Origin: Solen grandis
Lineage: Eukaryota > Mollusca > Bivalvia > Adapedonta > Solenidae
Assembly (NCBI GenBank): GCA_021229015.1
Contig: CM037783.1
Span: 25,424,052 to 25,488,051 of the forward strand
Length of the DNA: 64,000 nucleotides
Direction of reading: 5' to 3'
The notes under the pieces are model-generated. The model searched no databases. It saw only the letters and a program-made list of their open reading frames with translations, and was not told where the DNA came from. The translations under genes were made by a program, and so were the position numbers. The stretch's first letter is position 1, and each line of letters begins with the position of its first letter. Shown here in pieces: positions 10,875 through 22,636 of this stretch.

Positions 10875-13800
10875 GTAAACGTCTTACTAATAATTGTATT
10901 TTTTTTCTACAGTCATTTCTAAATTAGTCCTTAGTAAGTCGATATATACTCAAAGCAGGGTAAACATTTGTATCAGTTTTAAATAGGAAGTAATCGACGG
11001 TATTACAGTTTAAATCATTTTGCTAAAGATTTTTTTCAAACAAAATAAATGCTTTAGAATGAGATGGGTCTATCATATGATGTTTATTGCGAGGTTAGGA
11101 GGTAAAATCTTGAGTCTGGCTACTAGAGATTCTAGTCACCCTTCGCTTCATTTTCCATTGAGTATATATTATACTAGACTTATTGAAAACTGATTTGTTT
11201 GTAATTTGAGAAATTGCAATATAAATATTTGGCAATGTTAAATATAAGAAATGCATGTGGTGCCTATGTTTTCTATAAACTCTAAAGAATGTTGACAAGT
11301 AAGTTTGATACAAGAAGATTCGTGTTTTATTACAAGAATTTCAAGCACATTCTGGTTAATTCTGAATTCACATGGATAATAACTTACGTAACGTATCGTA
11401 CTTTGCCATACATTATATACATGTGTGTTTTATTGCAGGATACTGTCAATCAGAGGATGGTCATGCAAGGGTTTTTAATGGCAGTAAGTGAATTTTGACT
11501 ATGGAATGTTATGATAAATAGAAAACTAGATTTAGCTTTTAACAAAGGTAAGGTATCCAGCTCGGCTCAAAGCTATTTTTATACCCAGTATTCTATTCTA
11601 GCTTAATTATGATGTTAATATGTAAATGGATGTTCAAATTTTAAAGCTTTTATATCAGAATAAATGCAATCTACACTTTACTTGACCTAAAACAAATATA
11701 ATTATTGAATATTGTTTATTAAGAACTTTCCAAATTGTAATCAACCTGCCGTTAGAATGAATAAAACTTGTTTCAACCCTATAATTCATAAATGAGGTCA
11801 CGCACTATAAAACTGATTCTCTGAGAAGTAATGTTTTGTTTCTTTTATTTCATCTATTTATCAAATATATAGTTTAATAGCTATGTTAAGCACAAGGGAT
11901 AGGGAAATAATTCATTTATACTTTGGCAGCCATTTTTGGCAGATATCAGTAGTGTGGATATTTAAAGTATATGCGGTTGATATATGATCCCTAAAAATAT
12001 TCCCTCAAAAATTAAATTTTCTTAGCAGACAACACTATTGCCTTTTCCTGTAATGGCTGAGCGTCACCAAACCTTTTAAAAGGAAGACATCCCAGTATAT
12101 GAATTAGGACAACATTTCATTTCTAATCGATTCATGTATTACTGGGAACAATTACTCTTGGCTAATTTTGCTAATACACAAACTTTCGTTTGTAAATAGT
12201 TTCAATGATTGTGTAAATTCAAAGGTATCAATACAGAACAAAAAAAAACCATATAGTTTTTTAATATGAACAGCTTATGGGGATTTAGCCTACAAACAAT
12301 ATATATGCATACATAGCAAGCGCATTAACAACAAAACAATTAACGACTTATCACAATATCAGGAATCTGAGAACTAAGGACTAAATGTATAATTATTTAA
12401 TCATGATTTTGCATGTTATTATTTATAAAAATTTCTTATTAAAAAAGCTTAATACAAAATTGTGTATAGTTATGAATCTTGCCATCCAGGGGCGTATAGT
12501 GTAGTGCAAAGGAATATATATATATCACAGGACGATAGTCGGATTTTTGCAATAGTATTTCATATTCTCTACCAAATTTAAATATGAGGATCGTTCAAAT
12601 ATCTTTTTAAGCTCACCGTGAACATAAAGTGAAAAACTCGTTTCAATTGCAGTCAGCCAATTAGTGATATGTGTACTTCTTAATCTTTCCAGAGCAGCGG
12701 AATAAATATATGATCATATGCTGACTCACGGAATAACCAACACCTGCTAAACCAGACGACTGGATGATATATTTTATCTTAGATGCCCATTTAACTACAT
12801 GGATATTGTTTACTAGATCATTACTTTGTCCGTTGCATAATAATTTCCATGTAAATTTAAATGCTAAGAAAACGTTAAATGCAATTGCAGTAAATGATGA
12901 AAAAACATTAATAGAATAATAAAGTTTATGTAGCATCCGATTATTTCTTAAATAATTGAAATAAACCCCGGTGAGCCAAGTAAGAATTAGAAATGCATTG
13001 ATTATGAAACGTCATAGTTGTCTTATGCTGTCATTGCTTATGCTCATGCTTTATAAGTTGTCTTTGTAAGGCAGCTCTTCATTGTGTTAAATCTTAAGCT
13101 CCTTTTATCAAATGGGTATTCGAAATTGTATCATAATGTTATGATACACCACACAACTGACTTGTCAAATTATGATCTTATTTTGTCTACACGCCATATT
13201 ATTTTGGTTTATTATGTTAAATGTGCGTGTTTTTGTCAAAGATATGCAAACTTAAAATGTCGTGTTGTCAGGTTTGACCATAATACAGACTTGCCTTCTA
13301 ACCTTTTCTATACACCCATGTTATTTTGTCAAAACATTAGTTAATTAAACAGGCGTGTTTTATATCAATGGGACATATGAATCATGTAATTATGTAATTA
13401 ATTTGACTAGTTAAAAAAATGATTTAACTAAACCACTTGATGAACAAAAGAAGTTCGCTTTTCCCAATGACAATGTATTTTCGCCATCGACAAAATACAT
13501 AAAAATACACAATGTGGAATTATTTGCTTTGGAACAAAACAACAACAAACAAACAATCAAAACAAAGGAAATAATCATACCAACAACATCAACCCCTCTG
13601 GAAAAACACAATTACATATTATAAACAGAAATGAGAGAGTATTACTACTACAACAACATCAGTGATAAATGCCCTGCTGTCCGAATGCACAACCAGTCCA
13701 ACCATGACGATAACTATTTAAATTTGTTTCCCAAATGTAAGCGTAAACATTTGGTAGCAAAAGCATAACATTGAGATAGTGGATTGGATAAAAAAGAAAA

Positions 13801-14033
13801 CCCTGTATCTTGCGCTTAAACTGTGTAGTGTTTGTAGTGTTTTGCGCTTTTACAGCAGTTTTCTAATCATGACTTTGATCATACAACAACATTCTGTGTA
13901 CAAACTGTGTAATATTTTTGCAGATGTGGCATGACGAAAGATTGAGTTGGTTTGCCGAAGATTTCAACAACGTTACCCACACTCATCTGACCCAGTCGGA
14001 GATATGGAAACCACCTCTGGTTTTAAGTAATTC
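10723..14033 (+). CDS. Partial nicotinic acetylcholine receptor-like subunit, ligand-binding domain (three exons)
   Basis: Cys-loop receptor subunits form pentameric ligand-gated ion channels in the plasma membrane. Three plus-strand exons join in phase: 10723-10874 (152 nt), 11439-11483 (45 nt) and 13924-14033 (110 nt). They encode LEGYKTNVRPMETIDILIQL (compare Y-N-VRP of the family), then DTVNQRMVMQGFLMA (the NQ loop), then MWHDERLSWFAEDFNN and SEIWKPPLVLSNS (the W-x-D-xx-L-x-W and IW-P-x-VL-N motifs). The 45-nt and 110-nt exons match the conserved nAChR gene structure. The signal-peptide exon, the Cys-loop and all four membrane helices are absent here. The gene runs into a tandem repeat and a 100-N gap at 14603, so the rest is probably in the gap or elsewhere. 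The region is divergent (SNS for the usual YNN), in keeping with the large molluscan receptor expansions. Confidence 0.82.
11439..11483 (+). CDS. nAChR-like exon b (45 nt)
   Basis: Acceptor TTTTATTGCAG, donor ATGGCA/GTAAGT, phase 0 both sides. It encodes the 15 residues DTVNQRMVMQGFLMA. A 45-nt exon at this point is a hallmark of nAChR genes (family knowledge). Confidence 0.8.
11484..13923. other. Intron of the receptor-like gene
   Basis: Sits between the 45-nt and 110-nt exons. It holds a weak LINE-like fragment at 12661-12936 (minus), and otherwise AT-rich sequence. Confidence 0.55.
12661..12936 (-). pseudogene. Possible degraded LINE reverse transcriptase fragment
   Basis: A 91-codon minus frame contains NIHVVKWASKIKYIIQSSGL. 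It recalls the 'NWV..IK.ILd..Gl..vW..Q' segment after the polymerase domain in many animal LINEs. The key Trp after the Gly-Leu is absent and no other part of the element is visible, so this is weak. Confidence 0.22.
13924..14033 (+). CDS. nAChR-like exon c (110 nt)
   Basis: Acceptor ATATTTTTGCAG, donor AATTC/GTGAGT, leaving phase 2. It encodes MWHDERLSWFAEDFNNVT through PPLVLSNS and includes a potential N-glycosylation site NNVT. The size and residues match the standard 110-nt nAChR exon. Confidence 0.85.
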
Positions 14034-14039
14034 GTGAGT

Positions 14040-14562
14040 ATCGTCTATTGGTTCATTCATGAGAAGTGTCCTGAGGTTCATTGATAAATAGTGTCCTCCT
14101 GGTTCATTTATGAGAAGAATCCTGAGGTTATTCATAAATAGTGCCATCTTGGTTCATTCATGAGAAGTGTCCTGAGGTTCATTGATAAATAGTGACATCT
14201 TGGTTCATTCATGAGAAGTGTCCTGAGGTTCATCAATAATAGTGACATTTTGGTTCATTCATGAGAAGGGTCCTGAGGTTCATCAATAATAGTGACATTT
14301 TGGTTCATTCATGAGAAGTGTCCTGAGGTTCATCAATAATAGTGACATCTTGGTTCATTCATGAGAAGGGTCCTGAGGTTCATTAATAAATAGTGACATT
14401 TTGGTTCATTCATGAGAAGGGTCCTGAGGTTCATCAATAATAGTGACATTTTGGTTCATTCATGAGAAGGGTCCTGAGGTTCATTGATAAATAGTGACAT
14501 TTTGGTTCATTCATGAGAAGTGTCCCGAGGTTCATTAATAATAGTGCCATCCTGGATCATTA
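14040..14562. repeat. 50-51 bp tandem repeat, about ten units
   Basis: Units contain TGGTTCATTCATGAGAAG, GTCCTGAGGTTCAT and AATAATAGTGACAT. It starts within about 10 bases of the splice donor of the 110-nt receptor exon and stops 40 bases before the assembly gap. Confidence 0.92.
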
Positions 14563-14602
14563 GTGATATGGCACTCATTTAATTGGTTTTAATACTTTGC
14601 TT

Positions 14603-14702
14603 NNNNNNNNNNNNNNNNNNNNNNNNNNNNNNNNNNNNNNNNNNNNNNNNNNNNNNNNNNNNNNNNNNNNNNNNNNNNNNNNNNNNNNNNNNNNNNNNNN
14701 NN
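14603..14702. other. Assembly gap of 100 N
   Basis: Exactly 100 unknown bases, the usual placeholder for a gap of unknown length. It follows a tandem repeat and precedes an A-rich low-complexity run, both of which stall assembly. Distance, and possibly orientation, across it should not be trusted. Confidence 0.99.
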
Positions 14703-15074
14703 TAAAAGTTATTACGTGACTTTCAAAATATATATAAAAAAAAAAAAAAAAAAAATTATTAAGTTAAATGGCCTGTATGTATCTAGATATACACACAATC
14801 AATGATATATACAGTTTGTTCATATTGGGGTGAATGAAAAAAATAATCATGTTTGCAGTATACATACATACAATAATGACAAATAAATCCCAAATTAATG
14901 CTTTAATATATTTCATAAGGGCAACATATGCCTCCCTAATTTCCAGACTTAGTGTAGTCCAACCATGCATTCCATTTTTGATTTGTTTATGGGGCTATAA
15001 ATTTAAGGTTTTTAAGAGTCATCTTACAGTTGCTTACACAATTTTGGAGTGTAAAATGAGAAAATCTGTTTGTT
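14703..15074. other. Sequence after the gap
   Basis: Starts with an A-rich run (14736-14755). Hydrophobic frames on both strands at 14764-15118 look like AT-rich chance frames; the plus one runs into mini-transposon copy 3. Confidence 0.5.
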
Positions 15075-15316
15075 TTAACCCTTTCCCTCATATAGACTCA
15101 TTTTTACGCACTCAATAGGTACCACGTAAAGCCTGATCTGCAGAAAACCACAGTTAAACCTTACCAAATTTAATTATAAAGTCGTCATTTCCAGACCACT
15201 AAGGAGCAGCGAACAGCATAAAACCTGATCAGCCTGCAAGTTACTCGCAGGCTGATCTGGTTTTATGCTGTTCGCATAGGTCTTTTCATGGCTTCCTCTA
15301 TGAGGGAAAGGGTTAA
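15075..15316 (+). mobile_element. TTAA mini-transposon copy 3 (forward, full length)
   Basis: Full-length copy: TTAA, CCCTTTCCCTCAT, unique arm with GACGCACTCAATAGGTACC-like sequence, central palindrome, ATGAGGGAAAGGG, TTAA. No open reading frame, so non-autonomous. Confidence 0.9.
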
Positions 15317-16079
15317 ACCCATGTATACAATAATATTGTCAGGCTTATTTTTTGTGAACATGATCTTCACTCCCTTGATATATGCTGTTATTATAGCTTT
15401 ATGAGATACTGACAAAGTTGTTGTCGGTTTTTCATTCAGGGCTCTCTCTCTCTCTCTTATGAAGAAACAGTACCTCTATCTTCTGGAAGGGGAATTTTCA
15501 TGTCATTTTAACATGTAGGGGAAATACATACAATAAATACCGGTACATCAATTAAACTTCACTAAATAGTTCCTGTCTAGTAGTTTTATTACATAAACTG
15601 AAATTTAATATTATTCAGTACAACAATCTATCACTTGATATGTGAGCTCTTTTGATTTTAAGGGAAATTTTGCTTGAAAATGGGGAAAAACATACTTTTT
15701 GGTTGTATGATGTAAATATCAGCACTAAAAATAGAGACCAAGGACCCAATAGAGACCATGGACCCTTTCATTGATTTTAAGCCTCTCATAATTTATTGTT
15801 TTAGAAATATTAATGGTGAGGTCTTATAGAACAACCTTTTATAGCTGAATGGTTGATAGGTTTAAATAGGTTTTCTCAGCATAAAAAATAAACAAGTTTC
15901 AGTAGGTGGGGAATGTCATGGATTGTTGACCGCTGGTCAACTATAAACTGACCTGGGGGCAGTTTATGGTATTAATGCACAGTCAGCTTAACAATACAAA
16001 AAGTAGGCTAGCCAGTCGGACTATAGTACCCCACTTGGGTATATACACAATGGCTCACTTTCATGTTCTAAAATTTAGG

Positions 16080-16352
16080 ACTTGTGTTTGACTTGACTAT
16101 TTGAGTTTACTATCACTTCGACAGTATTTCAGTCATATAGCAACGTCCAGCTTATTACAGGTGGAGGAAGAACCTGAATGCACGGAGGCATCCAGGTAGA
16201 ACCACGGACCTACTGCAAGCCAGCTGGAAGGCTTCCTTACATGAAAATCTGAATGACCCTGCCGGGATTCAAACCCACGTGGTGAGGGGCTAAGTGAGTG
16301 TTAAAGTCAGCAACTTTACCCCCTCGGCCACGGAGGCCCCACTTGTGTTTGA
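16080..16352 (-). mobile_element. V-SINE copy with 12-bp target duplication
   Basis: Reverse-strand copy of the same SINE, 16092-16340: tail near 16105, core inverse CCAGCTGGAAGGCTTCC at about 16221, tRNA head inverse CTCGGCCACGGAGGCCCC at 16323-16340. ACTTGTGTTTGA is repeated exactly at 16080-16091 and 16341-16352. Confidence 0.85.
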
Positions 16353-16889
16353 AGAAATTTTTGAAATACGGTAGATCTCATGGCTTGTAAACAAAAAATG
16401 AGCATGTTCATATTTGGGGAACCATGTAACCAACAACAGTCCACAAGTGTTTGCATTATGTAAGCAGTGAAGCTCTGCTGTGGTTGATCTTGACTCTTAA
16501 AAGGGCAAAGCTAGCTGAATGCTGATGATATGCACAAATATTTGTACCTGATTTATCTTTATGATTTATTCAGTCTATACAGAAATTGCAGGGTATTTGT
16601 GTGCATATATCTTTATCTTCTTTACCTATGATTTTCTCTGTAATACAGGTGTGTGTGGGGGCGGGGGGGTTAAAGCTTCTTCAACATGAAGACACCAAAT
16701 GACTAAATTTCAAGTCAAAGTATTTTGACTTACACCAATGTTTTTGCCATTGGCTTTCTTCAGTGTTAAGTCTCCCCCTCTTCCATTCTGGAGCATTTTT
16801 ATTTCAATTTAGTTTGGAAGTTTAAAGAAATGTGATCTGTAGATATGCTGAATATGACAACATTAATAAATACTCATTTGATCTCAAAT

Positions 16890-17045
16890 AATTCATGGTG
16901 TCAGGACAATGTGACTGGGTGTGATAGCATGCCACATGTTGATGGTGTGATAATGCAGTATGGCAGCACTTTATCTGTCTCAAGTAGACGTAGTCTTCAA
17001 ATGACTGAAATATTGTTGGTTTGATGTAAAACCCAACAAACAACA
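16890..17045 (+). mobile_element. SINE-type tail, second family
   Basis: Contains TATGGCAGCACTTTATCTGT and ATGACTGAAATATTGTTGG followed by AAAACCCAACAAACAAC. The blocks and order match 6715-6900. No tRNA head is visible. Confidence 0.5.
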
Positions 17046-17203
17046 AAGAATTTTGACCATGACCAAGAAGCATGATCTTCTACATTCACAAGAAAAGAAA
17101 GATGTCACATGAAAATTGTGTAACTAATCAGTAACTGACAGAAGGTGTTAAAGCACAACAAAACAATGTCTTGAAGGGTTGAATGAAAAGTCAAAACTAT
17201 GAT

Positions 17204-17421
17204 TTAACCCTTTCCCTCATATAGACTCATTTTGACGCACTCAGTAGGTACCACATAAAGCCTGATCTGCAGAAAACCACAGTTAAACCTTACCAAATTT
17301 AATTACAAAATCCTCATTTCCAGACCACTGAGGAGCAGCGAACAGCATAAAACCAGATCAGCTGATTTTATGCTGTTCGCATAGGTCTTTTCATGGTATC
17401 CTCTATGAGGGAAAGGTTTAA
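17204..17421 (+). mobile_element. TTAA mini-transposon copy 4 (hairpin shortened)
   Basis: Same ends and unique arm; the central palindrome is reduced to AACCAGATCAGCTGATTTTA, so about 24 bp are gone at the hairpin tip. Confidence 0.88.
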
Positions 17422-18569
17422 AGCTGTAATATGAAAAGAAAATATAGAATGATGAAAGGAAAAACATCCAACATTTTTAGTGAGTTGAAGCATGTATATA
17501 AGAAGGTCTGCATTCATATAGTTTTATATATACCAACATTTTTTTGTCTAAGGCTAACCTTAGTTAGTAAGTGTAGTCTTTATCTAGTGTGGATAACATA
17601 TTCGGTTTGAACCAATCTTCCATATGGTCCACATTAAGAAAACAATAAATATATATACAACATACAGTTGCAACAAAATTATTACAACATGCATAAACAA
17701 TGATATATAACAGCATAGAAAAACAATAGGCCATTAAAATGACCATTTACTAGAAAATAGAGCTGTATCTAAGAATAATTAATTAAAAACACACAATACA
17801 TATACAGTTATTTCCATTCTGAGAATTTCCAATGAATATAAGGCTTTTTGAATTGATGAATAGAGGAAGCTGTACGAATATTTGCAGGTAAAGAATTCAA
17901 AAGTTTTGGGCTGAATAAGAGAGACTTTGACGAAATAGTTCTATATTTTTATACCTTCAGTAGCCCTAAGGCTGTAATAATAAAAAAAATGAAGAAAAAA
18001 AAATAAGATGATGAAAGAAAAAAGATTTAACATTTTAAATGAGTTAAAACATGTTTATATAAGCCCTGTAGTTACTTAAAGTCAATTATCTGTATTTTTT
18101 TTAACAATTGGTAACAGGTTACAAAGTGACCTTTTTTCTGAATCTATTCTGATATTGAAATTTTCTTTCATAAATTTGAACCAGGCATAAAATATTCATT
18201 CAACAGAAAAATTGTTAATGGTATCAGAAAAAAATGAAAGGTTTAAATTGCTTACAACTTTAAATGACTGTAATTATGTTTCACAAAAAGTATCATGCAA
18301 GCTAAGCATTTAATATGATTGTTGAATATACTCCTTTATCCCTTATATGATTTTGACAACTTAACCTTGTGAGTTTGACCGACAAATAGGTACCCAACCA
18401 TTGAATTCCCAAAGTATATAATAAGTGTTTGAACATACACCAACCCAAGTGATCATATCAAATAACCTTGTTCATTCAAACATTTTATTCATAATTTACA
18501 CTGTATTTACTGCTGATTGATATTTATCCTTTCACCAATACACTTTTTACCACAAGCTACATCTGTTGT
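17422..18569. other. Non-coding stretch
   Basis: AT-rich; a small inner repeat (ATGAAAGGAAAAACATCCAAC.. at 17453 resembles ATGAAAGAAAAAAGATTTAAC.. at 18012). No gene seen. Confidence 0.45.
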
Positions 18570-18690
18570 TACATGTGAAGTTTGTTGGGACCCAGGAAGT
18601 GAGGTTGCTTGCAGATGTTTGGTCTCCAGTACTGTTGAGACCCAGGAAGTGAGGTTACTTGCAGATGTTTGGTCTCCAGTACTGGTTCAT
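18570..18690 (+). repeat. Two-unit direct repeat
   Basis: ACCCAGGAAGTGAGGTTGCT and the following GCAGATGTTTGGTCTCCAGT occur twice, about 57 bp apart, just before the 81-bp array. Confidence 0.75.
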
Positions 18691-18737
18691 TCACATGCAG
18701 GGTTAGAATGGGTGTTCAGTGGTAAAAGATTATCCTC

Positions 18738-19150
18738 AATACAGTGCAGCTCCATTATAGCACTATGTTTGGGGGTCCATGTCTATATACAGACCTACGG
18801 CATCCTTTTGGGCCATTGTATACAGTGCAGCTCCATTAGAGCACTATGTTTAGGGGTCCATGTCTATATACAGACCTACAGCATCCTTTTGGGCCATTGT
18901 ATACAGTGCAGCTCCATTAGAGCACTATGTTTAGGGGTCCATGTCTATATACAGACCTACAGCATCCTTTTGGGCCATTTTGGGCCGTTTAACAGTGCAG
19001 CTCCATTATAGTGCTATGTTAAAGGTCCATCTCTCTATACTGACATACAGCATTCTTTTGGGCCATTGTATTCAGTGCAGCTCTATTATAGCGCTGTTAG
19101 TTGTCCATGTCTACTTGAAGACAAACCGCATTCTATCGGGCCATTGTAAA
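18738..19150 (+). repeat. 81-bp tandem repeat, about five units
   Basis: Units contain CAGTGCAGCTCCATTA, GCACTATGTTTAGGGGTCCA and CTTTTGGGCCATTGTATA. The 81-bp period (27 codons) keeps one plus frame open from 18517 to 19011, which explains the 164-codon frame. A protein is not implied. Confidence 0.8.
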
Positions 19151-19999
19151 TTATAACAGTATGCTATAGGTTGGCATTAGACACCACATTATATTCAACA
19201 CATTACAACTTTGTGAAGATGTGCCTTAATTATTTCAACAAAGTTCTGGACTAATGTTGGACACCATTATATTGGATTTAATGTCAAATGGCACAGCTAT
19301 AATATTCTGCACTTATTTTAAATCAGTCATTGTTGTTCAGAGTTTCACAACATTTCTCTCAAAACAAATCCTTTTCTGCATCATTCTGTTTGCCTGTTAA
19401 ATGTATCTGATACAGTTGCAGGAAAGCAAAACATGTAGACAGACTGGCATTTTAACACAGAACCAAATCCATGTACTGATTGATTATGTGTTGATGGGAT
19501 GTTCAAACAAAACAAGAGACACTGACTGAACAATCGTCGTTGTTTGCTAACAAGATCATGTGCACTAATGAGATTGTCATATGTATAGACACATCTACAT
19601 GTTTATGATACTATCGTATGTCATCCATCTAATTTGCATATGTTAATTTGAAAAGTTGTATCCTCACTGCTTGAATGTGGCAGGGGAGGCTCCAACCAAT
19701 TAGCCGGGGGAGATAATTTATTTAGATATACAAATGGAGTAAGATGTGACTGAATTCTGATGTTTTAATTATTTCACGGTCCCCTTAACATATCCATTAT
19801 AAGTATAAAGTAAATTATTTCAGAAATGCTATAAAAATACATGTACCAGCCTAGCATTATGTATGGAGAATTAATCATGTCAGTAGTACATTATTTTGAA
19901 ATGATCCTTTATGTGTGTACCAGTACTATTATTGAGAGGTGCACTAAGAAATATTTCCCGTCTAAAGCCTCAGAATTCAAACCAGTCAGTTCTATTCAA
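19151..19999. other. Non-coding stretch
   Basis: No repeat or gene recognised between the 81-bp array and the second-family mini-transposon. Confidence 0.5.
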
Positions 20000-20224
20000 T
20001 TAACCCTTACCCTGCTGGAACCGTAAGTGCTAACTTTGTCACCAGTAAAGAGCCAGGCCAGCCTGCACGGATCAGCCTGCACATCCGTGCAGGCTGGCCT
20101 GGCTCTTTACTACTGACTGACCAACTACAAGGTTTCATCTTGTTATCCCTAAAATTGATAATGGACAGTTCCAAAAAATGTACCGGCTAAGTCCATTTGA
20201 GAAATTCAGCAGGTTAAGGGTTAA
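20000..20224. mobile_element. Second TTAA palindromic mini-transposon family
   Basis: 225 bp from TTAA-CCCTTACCCTGCTG to CAGCAGGTTAAGGG-TTAA. Internal palindrome: GTAAAGAGCCAGGCCAGCCT pairs with the GGCTGGCCTGGCTCTTTAC side around CCGTGCAGGCTG. The same TTAA target and CCCTT ends as the major family suggest a shared transposase class (piggyBac-like, inference), but the interior differs. No open reading frame. Confidence 0.75.
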
Positions 20225-20399
20225 TAACAATCCAATTACCACTTGCTTTTCCTGGTGTCCAACATGAAGGTGGCTGACTTGGAATAGCAGGGCTCCTACA
20301 GGTTTAAATTTATCTGCTACCTGAAGGTGTTGGGTGTGAGGCCTACAATAGCTTGATTTCTCACTGCTGTACTGGTTCAGGAAACTGAGTGGATAGTGT

Positions 20400-20672
20400 G
20401 CATCCACCTCTAATTGCAATGCTGTGGGTTCAATCCCTGGTAGTGTTGGAAATGGTACTCAGGTATAGTTCTCTTGCTTGGCACTCAGTACAAAACAGAA
20501 GTTCCAGGACTGGTTTGCCCAGAGTAAGGACCATGTAACTGGGTATGCTATCATGTTATATATCTACAGTTTATATTTCAGAGAATTTGCTCCAACATTC
20601 TGTCTCATGGTAGACAAAGCCCACAAATGACTGAAATACTGTCAACTGGATGGTAAACCTAAGCAAAAAAAC
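20400..20672 (+). mobile_element. SINE-type repeat, second family
   Basis: A B-box-like GGGTTCAATCCC near 20427, CTTGCTTGGCACTCAGTAC, then AATGACTGAAATACTGTCAA and an AAACCTAAGCAAAAAAAC tail. It recalls 30605-30800 (CTTACTTGGCACTCTGTGAC). Confidence 0.5.
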
Positions 20673-21392
20673 AAGCTTTGTTGCTAAAATTAAACCAGGT
20701 GTGAAAATAATGGGAGATAAATTCATATATTTTGAAATAAAGTTATAACAAAAATACTTATATGGGTATAAAATGTGGAATTAATACCATACATTTATAG
20801 CAGTTAAATGTAACAATGATTACACCCTTATGTGTTGGTGATGGTTTGCAGTATACAAGGCCTCAGAAGATGTGTTTATGCCATGTTTTATGACCAATCG
20901 TACAGCTTCATTGCCCATTATGTTGGGGAGATCAAAAGATGTGGTAAAGAGCGAGCATGGTGGCGTGTCTCCTATGTGTTCAATATGGCAGTAAGAGACA
21001 GAGTTTTTCAAGAATGGTTATAATTTAAACCACCTGAAATGGTAGTCACCTGTAACCTGGTTTAAGTAGCCATTTTTCTGACCCCCTTAATGGTATAATA
21101 TATGGTTAACGCCTGTTCAGCATCTACCTTAATTGTAAACAAGCACTTCTTTTTATGCTCTGAGTAGACTGTTTAATGCAAGATTATTTAGGAAATAGTA
21201 TTTTGTTTTTAGTGCTATATTGCAGAATAATTATTACATCATAATTACATCATCTTTGAACTGTGCATATATCAGAAAATAACACACACCACAAGTTTTC
21301 TATGTTTATATAGCATATTTTGTTAACCATTTTAGAATTAGTATTAGAACAATAGAAGAAAAGTAGGTAGTTTGGAAATGGAGGGCAAATGT

Positions 21393-21621
21393 TTAACCCT
21401 TTCCCTCATATAGACTCATTTTGACGCCCTCAATAGGTACCACATAAAGCCTGATCGGCAGAAAACCACAGTTAAACCTTACCAAATTTAATTACAAAGT
21501 CCTCATTTCCAGACCACTAAGGAGCAGCGAACAGCATAAAACCTGATCAGCCTGCGAGTTACTGGTTTTATGTTGTTCGCGTAGGTCTTTTCATGGTGTC
21601 CTCTATTAGGGAAAGGGTTAA
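21393..21621 (+). mobile_element. TTAA mini-transposon copy 5 (half hairpin deleted)
   Basis: The left palindrome arm is present up to GCCTGCGAGTTACT and joins directly to GGTTTTATG, so most of the right arm is missing. The terminal repeats are intact except ATTAGGG for ATGAGGG. Confidence 0.88.
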
Positions 21622-22636
21622 GACATGTCTTTTAAGGAGTCTTAGAGCTGGCCACATTATACAGGTTGGCTTCTTAGTACAGATTATCACTTATGGGTAT
21701 ACTGTTATATTTATATTTAACAGAACTTTTGATATCAGTAGTTGTGAATGGGAATATTTTCATTCAAACCGTTTTTAAATTCATGCAGTTTTTCTTTCCC
21801 AAAACACCTTTTATTTCAGGTTTTTGAAGTTTAATAACTGGCAAGCAGAAATTCATTCTCTATGCATTTAGCTCTGAAATGTTAATCAGCTTTAAAACCG
21901 ATAGTGGAATTTAACGCATATCCGGAACCAATTATTAAATACTTCATCACTTCCTTGAAGTCAAAATACATGAGAATGGCTATTGATTTGTAGATCTTAA
22001 AAAATAGTTCACGACAGTACATTTATGTACAGATTGTTATAATCTTTTTTCCTATGATTTGAGAAGATTAGAAATGGATTAGCATGTCTGAAAAGTAAAT
22101 GTTTAGAGATTATCCTTCAACATTTTACAGTTGATTGATTCATGTGAATGAAAAAATGACTCATTTTATAGCATGAAGTTAGTTACCGTAACGGGGGATT
22201 GTGATGAAATTTCCTCATGAAATTGAAGATATCGTCTATGGTTGACATGGCCCAAATAAAGGCAGTCACTTTATTTTCTGTAAAATCATTAATTTTCGTA
22301 TATTAATTTTTGTTGATTATGTACCAAAGGGAACATGGGTACATTTATTTGTTGATCTATGTTCTTGAAAATGTGAGGTCTATATAAGAGACAAGTTTTT
22401 ATGGGAATTAATATTCAGGAATTAAATCCACCAAGAAATTGATGAAAAATAGTTTCCCATGAAAATTAATGATTTCACAGTACATTATTTACATATTTCA
22501 TATGCACAACATAAAAATAAATGCTGTCTCAAGATAATAACTTCATGCAGATTTGGTTGACTTTGCTCTTGTCATTTCATCATTCATTTGCAAATACATT
22601 TAACTTTCGGTGAATTACATTTTATTATAATGTGAA

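Noticed and set aside
18517..19011. 164-codon plus frame
   Set aside because: Built mostly from the 81-bp tandem repeat and a two-unit repeat before it; no family resemblance.
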